From Sedimentisphaerales bacterium (GTDB lineage: Bacteria > Planctomycetota > Phycisphaerae > Sedimentisphaerales > SM23-30): DNA of 64,000 nucleotides. Position 1 is the first letter of the stretch. The number at the start of each line of letters is the position of its first letter. The stretch is from contig JAFGKT010000003.1 in the NCBI GenBank assembly GCA_016928435.1, forward strand, positions 23,806 through 87,805, in the 5' to 3' direction. This document shows, in pieces, positions 54,816 through 63,911 of the stretch. Position numbers and translations under genes: made by a program. The notes beneath the pieces are model-generated. The model did no database searches and was not told the DNA's origin. It was given only the letters and a program-made list of their open reading frames with translations.

Positions 54816-54926
54816 CCAAACACCCTGTGCATACCTATCCCGCCTAACCACCTGTCCCTATTTACTCCCCGCTCTGCCCCTGGCAAACTAATTCTTATTA
54901 GTGCCTATTAGTGTCCATTCGTGGTT

Positions 54927-56933
54927 CTATCCACCGCACATCCGTTTGCACCGCAGCAGCGCCCCAATACTCCAAGCCTGCGCCACGCACCCGACCGGCC
55001 GGTGCGGCAAATCCCCATCAAAAATCTCCGAAACACTCCCCAAACATCCATCTTCCTCCAAATGCCGCAGCAACGGCTCGATCATCTTCCCCGCCTCACG
55101 CAAAGCAGGCTTACTATACTTCCGCACCTTCAAATGCGCTGTCACAAAAGGCTCCATCAAAAACGCCCAAACCGTCCCCTGATGATACGCCGAATCCCGC
55201 TCAAACTGATCACCTCGGTAGTGCCCCTGATACCGACTGTCCCGCGGACTCAAACTCCGCAAACCATAAGGCGTAAGCAACTCATCCTTCACCACCGCCA
55301 CCACCGCCTTTTGCTGCTTCAGCGTCAAGCACGAAAAAGGCAACGAAACCGCGAATATCTGGTTAGGCCGAATCGCCGCGTCCACCGTCCCGTCCGGCAA
55401 AACACAATCGTTCAAACACTCATTCTCTTCGTTCCAAAACAGCTTCTTGAAACTCTTCGCCGCCTTCTTTGCCTTCGCCAGATATTTCTCCTTCTCCGCT
55501 TCGTCCTTCGACGTTTCCGCCATTATATTAAGCCCGTTGATCCACAGCGCCTCAACCTCAACAGGCTTACCATAACGAGGCGTAAATACCACCCCATTGC
55601 ACTTCGCGTCCATCCAAGTCAACTGCGTCTCAGCGTTACCCGCTATAATCAAACCATCACTATCACCTCTAATATCCCGCGTACCCGCTTCGTACGCCGC
55701 CAATATCTCCGCCAGCTTAGGCCGAAAAATCCCATCAAAACTCGCTCTATCCCCCGTACAAAGCAAATACTCATAAGCCGCGTTTACATACCACAACGAA
55801 GCGTCCACACTATTATAGTGCGGCTCACCACCGTAATCGTCAAAACGGTTCGGTATCATACCCCCGTCAATAACCGCGCCAAATGTCTCCAAAACCTCTT
55901 TCGCCTCCGCCTCTCGCCCAGTCTCCAATAGTATCCCCGGCAGCGAAATAAACGTGTCACGCCCCCAATCCGCGAACCAATGATAACCCGCTAATATACT
56001 CGCCGACTCCTTCCCCCTCCCAATCTCACGCCGCACCACCACTTGGTCCGCCGCCTTCACCAACTTCACTTCCAAATCGTCCCGCGCGCCAGCCCGTTCG
56101 ACCAACCCCTTATTATATCCCCGCAAATCCTCTACCAATTCCTCCACGTCAAAATCCATCAGCCCAGGCCGTTCCAAACCACGCGTCGCTTGCACCGCAA
56201 ACACCACCCGGCCAGAACCAATAACCTGCGCTGTGAATGCGCCCGCCGACCAAACATCTTCATAATCATTTTGCCCTCGACGCGTCTCCTCCCTGTAACG
56301 CATCGCGTACCACCAGTCAGGCCCACGGTCAAAACGCACCCCGTCACAACGCATATGAACCGCCGGCCCGTTCGGGTCCAACACCCCAACCGTCACCACA
56401 CCCCCTTCATCATTCATCTGCAGCGTCACCGAAGAATGCTGCAAATCATGAAAATCACGCATCGCCAGCAAAGGCTTCAGCGTCAACTCCACCGCTTCGC
56501 CAACCGCACCTTCGATATCATAACATATCAAAACCACATCTTCCTGATGCGCCAAATATATCGCCTTCTCGATCTTCACCCCGTTAATCTCATACCAAAA
56601 ATGCACCCCTGTATCTTGACCAAACTCACGCAAATACCGATACCCCTGCGGGTGCAGTCTATCCGAAAACTCGAAACTCGCCAGATCATAAACCACCCCC
56701 TTATATTCCACCGTATCCAAAACGTTCGACAGCGTAACCACCCGCTCGACCGGCGGATGCAAAGACGCCACCAGCAAACCATGATACCGCCTTGTATTGC
56801 ACCCGATCACCGTGCCTGATGCATAGCTGCCCCGCTCATTGCTCAGCAGCCATTCCTTCTCCAGCAAATTACCAACTTCATCAACGCTTATTGTCAATTT
56901 ATCCATCTTTGTTTCTTCTAGTACCTGTGTCAT
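54927..56933 (-). CDS. Glycogen debranching enzyme (amylo-alpha-1,6-glucosidase, GH133)
   Basis: 668 aa. The N-terminal half is the bacterial/archaeal GDE N-domain (LSNERGSYASGTVIGCNTRR, YHGLLVASLHPP). The C-terminal half is the (alpha/alpha)6 barrel with the catalytic region YHWFADWGRDTFISLPG, AETQLTWMDAK and LPFSCLTLKQQKAVV. It removes alpha-1,6 branches from glycogen-like glucan. ATG 56933 follows GGGGAG at 8 bases. It is third in a minus-strand set with a glycosyltransferase and a GH57 amylase. Confidence 0.94.
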   Translation of the reverse strand: MTQVLEETKMDKLTISVDEVGNLLEKEWLLSNERGSYASGTVIGCNTRRYHGLLVASLHPPVERVVTLSNVLDTVEYKGVVYDLASFEFSDRLHPQGYRYLREFGQDTGVHFWYEINGVKIEKAIYLAHQEDVVLICYDIEGAVGEAVELTLKPLLAMRDFHDLQHSSVTLQMNDEGGVVTVGVLDPNGPAVHMRCDGVRFDRGPDWWYAMRYREETRRGQNDYEDVWSAGAFTAQVIGSGRVVFAVQATRGLERPGLMDFDVEELVEDLRGYNKGLVERAGARDDLEVKLVKAADQVVVRREIGRGKESASILAGYHWFADWGRDTFISLPGILLETGREAEAKEVLETFGAVIDGGMIPNRFDDYGGEPHYNSVDASLWYVNAAYEYLLCTGDRASFDGIFRPKLAEILAAYEAGTRDIRGDSDGLIIAGNAETQLTWMDAKCNGVVFTPRYGKPVEVEALWINGLNIMAETSKDEAEKEKYLAKAKKAAKSFKKLFWNEENECLNDCVLPDGTVDAAIRPNQIFAVSLPFSCLTLKQQKAVVAVVKDELLTPYGLRSLSPRDSRYQGHYRGDQFERDSAYHQGTVWAFLMEPFVTAHLKVRKYSKPALREAGKMIEPLLRHLEEDGCLGSVSEIFDGDLPHRPVGCVAQAWSIGALLRCKRMCGG

Positions 56934-57076
56934 CGCTATTACTCCCCTATCCCCCCACTTATCTTATCATCCCTAACCATTCCGCAATCCGTTCAAGTCT
57001 CCTCAAACCAACCGCTCTGCGCATACACAACTTGCCCCCGGCTCTCCATCTCTTCATAGTCCCCCACGTTCGACTA

Positions 57077-58300
57077 TTATTGCATTACCTTCGCGCCGTC
57101 GCTCACATTCGATTTACTCGCATTCGCCGGCGCACATCGACCCCGCAAATTATCCAAAACATTCATAAAATTAATATACGAATCATATGGACTGTCATAC
57201 GGATTAAAATACTTATGCACATCGCCGTCCGCAAACCATTTCGTACACATATAATAAAAATGGTCCGACGTCTGCAATTTTCGCCAATCCTCTAACACCT
57301 CTTCATCCCCACATTCCTTAACCAACTTCTCCATACGGTACAACTCATGCAGCGAGTTCGACTGCATAGCGTTACCCAGCCATGCTGACAAATCCCGCTC
57401 CGTATCCGCCCAACTTATCATGTGCGGAACGTCAATCTCACCAACCGGCTCATAAGTCTCTAAAACTTCCGAAGGTGTCATGAAATTATTGTCCGGGTGC
57501 TTCATTACCTCGCCAGGCAAATGCTCCAAAAAGTCAAATATCCCCGTGTCCTCCCACTGGTGCTCGCCCAGCGTTTCATAATCCATAAACAAATTAACCA
57601 CGTTCCCGTTGCCGTTAACGTGCGAAACCCAATTGGCGAACTTCTCAGCCGTCAAAGGCCATTCCTTCCAATCTCTGTTGCTGAACCGAAACGCGATGTC
57701 GTCACTCAGACTGTAATTCTTCAGCAGCAACTTCGTACCATCGCAATTCGGAGGACGATGAATAAAGTTCGGACTGCGATAACCTAATACATGATCCGCA
57801 CCTTCACACAACACCCCCTTAAAGCCCAAACCACTCACAAAACGCGCTAAATCATTGTTGTAAATCAATTCCGTATTGCGAAACACCCGGCATTCTTGAC
57901 CAAACAAATTCCGCATCGCGTTACGATGCTTCTCGATCTGAGCCGCGAACTCGTCCCGAGAATACAAAAAACTCAAACTGTGATAATATGTCTCCGACAA
58001 AAACTCTACGCACCCCGTATGCGCTAGCGCATGGAACGTACTCAAAACCTCAGGCGCATACTTCTCCAATTGGTCCAGCAAAACCCCCGTTATACTGTAA
58101 GAAATCCGAAACCGCCCCTCGTGTTGCTCGATCAGCTTCAGCATCAAACGATTCGCCGGCAAATAACACTTGTGCGCTACCTTCCGACAAATCTCCGCGT
58201 TCTTATGCTCATCAAAATAATTGTGATCCGAATCAAAAATACTATAACGTCGCAGACGAAACGGCTGATGAACCTGAAAATAAAAACAAACTGAAGCCAT
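57077..58300 (-). CDS. GH57 alpha-amylase/4-alpha-glucanotransferase-like enzyme
   Basis: 407 aa. It opens with CFYFQVHQPFRLRRYS, the His-Gln-Pro motif of GH57. The nucleophile Glu is in FRNTELIYNND (near residue 145) and the acid/base Asp in LFMDYETLGEHQ (near 237); the spacing of about 92 fits other GH57 enzymes. GVLCEGADHVLGYRS and HMISWADTERDLSAWLGN are further conserved regions. It acts on alpha-1,4-glucan in the cytoplasm (no signal peptide). ATG 58300 follows AGGAG at 5 bases. It lies 143 bp before the debranching enzyme. Confidence 0.93.
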   Translation of the reverse strand: MASVCFYFQVHQPFRLRRYSIFDSDHNYFDEHKNAEICRKVAHKCYLPANRLMLKLIEQHEGRFRISYSITGVLLDQLEKYAPEVLSTFHALAHTGCVEFLSETYYHSLSFLYSRDEFAAQIEKHRNAMRNLFGQECRVFRNTELIYNNDLARFVSGLGFKGVLCEGADHVLGYRSPNFIHRPPNCDGTKLLLKNYSLSDDIAFRFSNRDWKEWPLTAEKFANWVSHVNGNGNVVNLFMDYETLGEHQWEDTGIFDFLEHLPGEVMKHPDNNFMTPSEVLETYEPVGEIDVPHMISWADTERDLSAWLGNAMQSNSLHELYRMEKLVKECGDEEVLEDWRKLQTSDHFYYMCTKWFADGDVHKYFNPYDSPYDSYINFMNVLDNLRGRCAPANASKSNVSDGAKVMQ

Positions 58301-58694
58301 AACCTCTCCTATTACAACCAAAAACCAATCAAATCAGAGCCCAAAGCGTACATCTATCAGTGCGATTCGCACCGCCGGGATTCCTACATAGGTAAAACGG
58401 GCTCTCAGCCCATGCTGAATTTCTATAACATCACCCAACACCGGGTGGCACCCTTTCGCGAAGCTAAAGGGTGATTGAACACCAACCAAACCCTATTAAC
58501 CAACTAACAACCATCCGCTCAATCTATAACCGGGTGGCAACCTTTCGCGAAGCTAAAGGGTGATTGAACACCAACCAAACCTATTAACCAACTAACAACC
58601 ATCCGATCAATCTATAACCGGGTGGCACCCTTTCGCGAAGCTAAAGGGTGATTGAACACCAACCAAACCTATTAACCAACTAACAACCATCCGA
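58301..58694. other. Intergenic region with a tandem repeat array
   Basis: 394 bp. The left part has a GGGCT-CTC-AGCCC hairpin (58399-58411); the right part is the 88-bp triplication listed next. No gene. Confidence 0.65.
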
Positions 58695-58699
58695 TCAAA
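58441..58699. repeat. Tandem triplication of an 88-bp unit with family-A palindrome
   Basis: Copies begin at 58441, 58530 and 58618 (89, 88 and about 82 bp). Each starts CCGGGTGGCA, holds the CACCCTTT/AAAGGGTG palindrome (one A for C in copy 2), then an A/C-rich tail ending ATCCGMTCAA. The third copy runs into the end of the glycosyltransferase gene, whose TGA stop (58697-58695) is part of the repeat. Confidence 0.9.
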
Positions 58700-60041
58700 C
58701 TGCCAACGCGGTTCGCACCGCTGATTCATACGTCTCTATACATCCGCTCGCCGCGTCGCCCCAACTCAACTTGCGAACCTCAAAATTGCCATGCTCCCGC
58801 AAAGTCGCCTGTAACGGCGGATGACGCAGAACCGCGACAATCTTATTCGCCATCTCGTTCACATCCCAAAAATCAACCTTCAATGCGTGCGTCAAAACTT
58901 CCGCGACCCCGCTTTGTTTACTTATCAAAACCGGAACATCGTTACGCAACGCCTCCAAAGGAACCAAACCAAATGGCTCAGATACCGAAGGCATCACAAA
59001 CAAATCCGCCATCTTGAACACCCGGTCAACGTCACCGCCCCGCAAAAAACCCGTAAATAAAACCTTGTGCCCAATCCCCATGTTCGCCGCCATCTCGATC
59101 GTATGACGAATCATATCACCCGAACCCGCCATTACGAACTTAACATTGTCCATTACCTCCAGCACCTTCTTCGCCGCCGCCAGAAAATACTCCGGCCCTT
59201 TCTGCATCGTGATCCGACCCAAAAACAAAACTATCTTCTCGTTTTTCCGAATCGAACTCTCCGCTGGGTTTGGCTGCAAATGCCCATTACGCTCGATCGC
59301 GTTGTAAACAACCCGTATCTTATGCTCCGGAACAGCATACCGAGACATCACAATACTTTTGGTCAAATAACTTACCGTTATCACCAACGCCGCGTTGTGC
59401 ATCCCTTGCCGCTCAATGTCATAAACCAACTGATTCACATGTTCACCGCTCCGGTCAAACTCCGTCGAGTGAACGTGAACCACCAAAGGCTTGCCCGATA
59501 TCGCCGCGACCGCCATACCCGCCGGATACGTCATCCAGTCATGAGCGTGGATAACGTCAAATTCCTCATCACGTGCTATCGCCGCCGCTAAACGCGCATA
59601 ACGCTGTACTTGCTGATACAAATCCTCCCCATAGTGAGGCCCGTGACCCACATCCCCCAACAAACTCGCCACATCAACCTCACTTAACCCGCCAACACCC
59701 GCGCAAACCGGACAAGTCCCTTTTTCGCAATCTTTATGCTGCAAACTCCCCTGACTAGACCCAGGCGAAACATAAGGACGCAAACTCGAAGGTATCGTCC
59801 TAAATGTCACATTCGAAAAGGCTTCTTCACCCAAAACATCCCGGCCTGACAAGCGTGTCGAAATCGTCGTCGGGCTCGCTAACCGAACATGAGTCGTATA
59901 TTCCGAACTCACAGCACGAGGCAATACAAACGTTACCTCTGTGCCCGCTTGACTCAAAGCTTTGGTCAGACCATAACAGGCCGTACCTAACCCCCCGCTA
60001 ATGAACGGCGGAAACTCCCATCCTAACATGAAAACCTTCAT
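58695..60041 (-). CDS. GT4-family glycosyltransferase (glycogen/starch synthase-like)
   Basis: 448 aa GT-B enzyme. The N-domain opens MKVFMLGWEFPPFISGGLG, the glucan-synthase-like donor loop. FDVIHAHDWMTYPAG and GKPLVVHVHSTEFDRSG follow. The C-domain has NEKIVLFLGRITMQKGPEYF and the donor-binding EPFGLVPLEALRNDVPVLI. Near residues 100-115 is an insert KDCEKGTCPVCAGVGG with three Cys, perhaps a metal site. ATG 60041 follows GGTGAG; the frame is open further upstream without a site. It should build alpha-glucan, with the GH57 and debranching enzymes downstream. Confidence 0.92.
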   Translation of the reverse strand: MKVFMLGWEFPPFISGGLGTACYGLTKALSQAGTEVTFVLPRAVSSEYTTHVRLASPTTISTRLSGRDVLGEEAFSNVTFRTIPSSLRPYVSPGSSQGSLQHKDCEKGTCPVCAGVGGLSEVDVASLLGDVGHGPHYGEDLYQQVQRYARLAAAIARDEEFDVIHAHDWMTYPAGMAVAAISGKPLVVHVHSTEFDRSGEHVNQLVYDIERQGMHNAALVITVSYLTKSIVMSRYAVPEHKIRVVYNAIERNGHLQPNPAESSIRKNEKIVLFLGRITMQKGPEYFLAAAKKVLEVMDNVKFVMAGSGDMIRHTIEMAANMGIGHKVLFTGFLRGGDVDRVFKMADLFVMPSVSEPFGLVPLEALRNDVPVLISKQSGVAEVLTHALKVDFWDVNEMANKIVAVLRHPPLQATLREHGNFEVRKLSWGDAASGCIETYESAVRTALAV

Positions 60042-60798
60042 TGTCTCACCATGTAGTCTTAACACTCCCTCGAAAATGGAACAAAAAAAACGCCTCTTTC
60101 CCAACCCCGACGCCCTCACATCCCTACTGCCGTTGAGCATGAAGCAGTTATACTATCGAAGTTTCATCCAGACTATGATCTCCTAATCCAAATGTCAATA
60201 AGAATGTTCCTTACCAAAGACGCCTGCCATACCCAGGCGATTCTACAAAACCACCAACCCCGAAATGTCAGGAAAACCATCCTGATGATACTGATATCGG
60301 CACACCCTGGCCCCACCAGCCAGTAAAAATCCATAACTTCCGAACACCACGAGACTTTTTCGCACCAGTCAGCGACCAAGCCAAATCAGCATGATGAAAC
60401 CAACATGAATACAACACTAGAATACGACGACAGCGCCAAAAACTCCTCCTCATAGAACCGCGCCCCCACTATCGGCTCTATACAATACTAATTATTCCAT
60501 TAGACTTACTTAACGTCAAGTGCGTCACTAGCATATTGTACGAAAATTATTCCCCTTATACCTAATTAACACCAATTCATGACCTCGTGTAAAACTCTCA
60601 AAACCTTAAGACAATCCGCCAATAATAAATCATACACACCTACACAGCAAATGCTTTGAACTAACACATCTACGCGGTTATAATGTGAGCCGATCAAAAT
60701 TAATGAATAAATTTACGATGGGCCGCCCGAATTCCCACGGCTGCCGCCGCCAAAAAACCTAAACCCATACAAAATCAAACAATAATCGAGGTCCAATC
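60042..60798. other. Intergenic region before aconitase
   Basis: 757 bp between divergent genes. It holds the aconitase promoter (60656-60684). Nothing else supportable; minus-strand frames near 60173-60453 have no ribosome site. Confidence 0.5.
60656..60684 (+). promoter_or_regulatory. Promoter for aconitase
   Basis: TTGAAC (60656-60661), a 17-bp spacer and TATAAT (60679-60684). About 107 bp of leader follow before the ATG. Confidence 0.8.
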
Positions 60799-62763
60799 AT
60801 GCCCGACACGCTAACTTACAAAATCTTACACAAACATCTAATCGAAGGCACTCTCCAAACCGGCTCAGAAATCGGCATCAAAATCGATCAAACCCTAACC
60901 CAGGACGCAACCGGCACCACAGCCATGCTCCTCTTCGAATCAATGGGACTAGATCGCGTCCGAACCGAACTTTCCGTCAGCTACGTGGACCACAACATGG
61001 CCCAGTTCGGCCCCGAAAACCACAACGACCACCTATACCTCCAGTCCATCACCCAAAAAGTAGGCATCTACCACTCCCGGCCAGGCAACGGAATCTGCCA
61101 CCAAGTCCACCTCGAACGTTTCGCTAAGCCCGCAGCAACCCTAATCGGCTCCGACAGCCACACACCAACCGCCGGCGGAATCGGAGCCCTCGCCATGGGA
61201 GCCGGAGGACTCGACGTCGCCGTCGCTATGGGAGGCGGACCCTTCTATATCACCGCCCCCAAAGTCATAGGCATAAACCTAACCGGAAAACTCCCCGCCT
61301 GGGTATCCGCCAAAGATGTCATCCTCAAAGTCCTATCCATCCTTTCCACCCGTGGCAACGTCGGCTGCGTCGCGGAATATTTCGGTCCAGGCCTCCAATA
61401 CCTAAACGTACCCGCCCGCGCCACTATCACCAATATGGGCGCCGAACTCGGAGTAACAACCAGCGTATTCCCATCCGATCAGCAAACCAAAGCATTCCTC
61501 ACCGCTCAAGGCCGCGCCGACGACTACCAACCACTCGCCGCCGACCCCGACGCGTCCTACGATCGCGTCATCGACATCGACCTCACCAAGCTAACACCAC
61601 TCGCCGCTGCCCCATCATCCCCCGACAACATCGTAGCAATCTCCGAACTAGCCGACACCAACGTCCACCAAGTACTCATCGGTAGCTGCACCAACAGCAG
61701 CTATCGCGACCTCATGACCGTCGCCTCCATACTCAAAGGCCGCACCGTTCATCCCCAAGTCGAACTCGGCATCGCACCCGGCTCCCGCCAGGTCATCAAC
61801 CTTCTCGCTGCCAACGGCGCCCTAGCCGACCTCGTCTCCTCCGGCGCCCGCATCCTCGAATCATCGTGCGGCCCATGCATCGGCCAAGGTCAATCGCCCG
61901 GCCAAAACAAAGTATCACTCCGCACCTTTAACCGAAACTTCAAAGGAAGAACCGGCACCCCCGAAGACCAAGTATATCTCGTCAGCCCCGAAACCGCTGC
62001 CGCCGCCGCCCTGACCGGCAAAATCACCGACCCCCGTATGCTGACAGGCATCCTCAACATCCCCTATCCCCAAATCGAAGACCTCACCACCGTCCCCATC
62101 GACGACAACATGATCCAAACTCCCGCTTCCCCCGAAGATGCCCCCAACATCCAAGTCGTCCGCGCACCCACCATCGTCACACCCCCCGCTGCCGAACAAC
62201 CACCCGTCGAACTCACCGGCACCGTTCTGCTCCATTGCGGCGACAAAATCACCACCGACCATATCATGCCCGCCGGCGCCTTCCTCAAGCTCCGCTCCAA
62301 TGTCCCCGAATACGCCAAGGTCGTCTTCAATTGCTTCAACGAGCCCAACCAACCCACCTTCGCCGATCGCGCCCTCGCCGCCAAAGCCGAAAACAAACAT
62401 GGCATCATCGTCGCCGGCGACTCCTACGGCCAAGGCTCATCCCGCGAACACGCAGCTCTCTGCCCCATGTACCTAGGCATAAAACTCGTCATCGCCAAAA
62501 CCATTGAGCGCATCCATTGCGCCAACCTAATCAACTTCGCTATCGTCCCCGCCATCTTCCAAAACCCCGCCGATTACGACCGCATCGAACAAAACGACCT
62601 ACTGTCCGTCCCCAATTTCCGCGCCGCCCTCGAATCCTCCGACACCTTCACCGTAACCAACAAAACCAAAAACTTCGACTTCACCTGCAAACTCAACCTA
62701 TCCCCCCGCGACCGCGCCATCCTCCTAGCCGCCGGCAAACTAAACTACACCAAATCCCACTAA
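60799..62763 (+). CDS. Aconitate hydratase
   Basis: 654 aa; isomerises citrate to isocitrate in the TCA cycle using a [4Fe-4S] cluster. The cluster ligands are in IGSCTNSSYRD (near residue 294) and SSCGPCIGQGQ (two Cys, near 355). GSDSHTPTAGGIGAL and AAYFGPG-like VAEYFGPG are also conserved. The C-terminal swivelling domain has KITTDHIMPAG and GDSYGQGSSREHAAL. The length and order match the Aquifex-type aconitase branch. ATG 60799 follows GAGGT at 6 bases. Transcribed from its own promoter. Confidence 0.97.
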   Translation: MPDTLTYKILHKHLIEGTLQTGSEIGIKIDQTLTQDATGTTAMLLFESMGLDRVRTELSVSYVDHNMAQFGPENHNDHLYLQSITQKVGIYHSRPGNGICHQVHLERFAKPAATLIGSDSHTPTAGGIGALAMGAGGLDVAVAMGGGPFYITAPKVIGINLTGKLPAWVSAKDVILKVLSILSTRGNVGCVAEYFGPGLQYLNVPARATITNMGAELGVTTSVFPSDQQTKAFLTAQGRADDYQPLAADPDASYDRVIDIDLTKLTPLAAAPSSPDNIVAISELADTNVHQVLIGSCTNSSYRDLMTVASILKGRTVHPQVELGIAPGSRQVINLLAANGALADLVSSGARILESSCGPCIGQGQSPGQNKVSLRTFNRNFKGRTGTPEDQVYLVSPETAAAAALTGKITDPRMLTGILNIPYPQIEDLTTVPIDDNMIQTPASPEDAPNIQVVRAPTIVTPPAAEQPPVELTGTVLLHCGDKITTDHIMPAGAFLKLRSNVPEYAKVVFNCFNEPNQPTFADRALAAKAENKHGIIVAGDSYGQGSSREHAALCPMYLGIKLVIAKTIERIHCANLINFAIVPAIFQNPADYDRIEQNDLLSVPNFRAALESSDTFTVTNKTKNFDFTCKLNLSPRDRAILLAAGKLNYTKSH

Positions 62764-62780
62764 CCAAACAAACCCCAACG

Positions 62781-62800
62781 TTAGCCCCCTGAGCTGTCAG
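62781..62800. repeat. TTAGCCCC-family partial hairpin
   Basis: CAACGTTAGCCCCCTGAGCT with only CTGA/TCAG left to pair. A truncated member of the family seen after galE. Confidence 0.55.
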
Positions 62801-62820
62801 CGCAAACAAAAAGAGAATCT

Positions 62821-63546
62821 ATGCAAGAAGAGCAAACTGAAACACTGCCGCATAAATTGTCATCACTTGCCGTTCTCAAACAATCGCTGCTGTTGGTGCC
62901 GATACGCAAAGTGAAAGTAAACAAAGGCGTATGGCAGAATTCTCGAACAGGTGCATTCCCATTTGCATTTATCATGATTGCATCTTTGTGTTGCGCCATC
63001 ATACCGTCACTCCGGTTTCAAACTGTATACACTCCTGGCGAACAGTTCTTTGTCAATGCTCTGATTTTCGTCGAATGCTTCTGCATACTTGCGTTTCTTA
63101 ACCTCCTTGTCCTTATAGTCTGTTTGCGAACGATTAGAGCGACTAATCCCACCAATACTCTAACAAGAGAAGATAAAGCATCTGCATATAGAATAACATA
63201 TTTCGCTGCTGCAAATCAGCTTATTATGCTTGTTTTGCTCATCAATACTCAGACCGGTTTTGCTGTAAATTGGCTGATGAACTGGACTGGAACTCCAGGC
63301 GTGCTAACAATGATTGTGCTGCCCAAGCTGGCCGATATAATCTACTTTGCCTTACTTGCAGCCTCTGTTTTCTTCGCGATTATGAGAATACTCAGCATCA
63401 CTGTTGGCTTGAAAAAAACAATAGGATGTAATGAAAAAATCTCATTTGTCCTTATCACAATGATATGCTTAGACTCATGGTATGTAGTATATATATCCCT
63501 CAGTTTTTTGTATCTAAGTATACTGACAACTTTCTGGTTTTCCTAA
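62821..63546 (+). CDS. Membrane protein of unknown function
   Basis: 241 aa with five hydrophobic segments: about residues 45-64 (FAFIMIASLCCAIIPSLRF), 80-102, 125-145, 160-185 and 205-238. The N-terminus is a 40-residue polar stretch. I recognise no family. The coding DNA is clearly richer in T and balanced in C and G compared with the neighbouring aconitase, which suggests a transferred gene. The ribosome site is weak (AAAGAGAATCT before ATG). Confidence 0.65.
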   Translation: MQEEQTETLPHKLSSLAVLKQSLLLVPIRKVKVNKGVWQNSRTGAFPFAFIMIASLCCAIIPSLRFQTVYTPGEQFFVNALIFVECFCILAFLNLLVLIVCLRTIRATNPTNTLTREDKASAYRITYFAAANQLIMLVLLINTQTGFAVNWLMNWTGTPGVLTMIVLPKLADIIYFALLAASVFFAIMRILSITVGLKKTIGCNEKISFVLITMICLDSWYVVYISLSFLYLSILTTFWFS

Positions 63547-63556
63547 CGCTGGGTGC

Positions 63557-63591
63557 CACCTTTCTGCGGAGCGAAGCGTAGCAGAGAGGTG
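63557..63591. repeat. CACCTTTCTGC...GCAGAGAGGTG palindrome (family F)
   Basis: Imperfect 11-bp stem around GGAGCGAAGCGTA. Second copy of the type seen at 53317-53352. Confidence 0.75.
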
Positions 63592-63911
63592 CATGCCCCT
63601 CGTTCTCTTTTGCGTTCTCCGCGCTCTTTCGCGATAAAATCTCTCCCCGCACTCACTGCACCCCCACCTCGCCTTCGACAAATTCATGAATCCTGTCCAT
63701 CCTGTTATCCAGTCTAATAACTCCCTGACCTACCGCCCATATTCTGCTCCCGACTATTCCCCACGTGCTTTATATTCGCCCCTGGCAGCTAATCTTTTTT
63801 TCGCGTCTTTCGCGTTTTTCGCGGTTAAAAATCCCCTGATCTATCATCTACATTGTGCTTCTGACTAATCCCCCCTCGCCCCATCTTGCCCCTGGCAGCT
63901 ATCTTAATTAT

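Larger units (their letters stand above)
54490..54926. other. Intergenic repeat cluster
   Basis: 437 bp without a gene. It contains a family-A palindrome (54511-54535), a tandem TTAGCCC repeat (54608-54815) and, near 54897-54935, the phrase TTAGTGTCCATTCGTGG, a dispersed sequence often seen in intergenic DNA of many bacteria. Confidence 0.65.

Noticed and set aside
54927..55931. 336-codon Arg/Pro-rich plus-strand frame
   Set aside because: Antisense shadow of the debranching enzyme gene created by the C-rich strand.
58441..58699. CRISPR array
   Set aside because: Repeat units are 88 bp and directly abutting, with no unique spacers and no cas genes.
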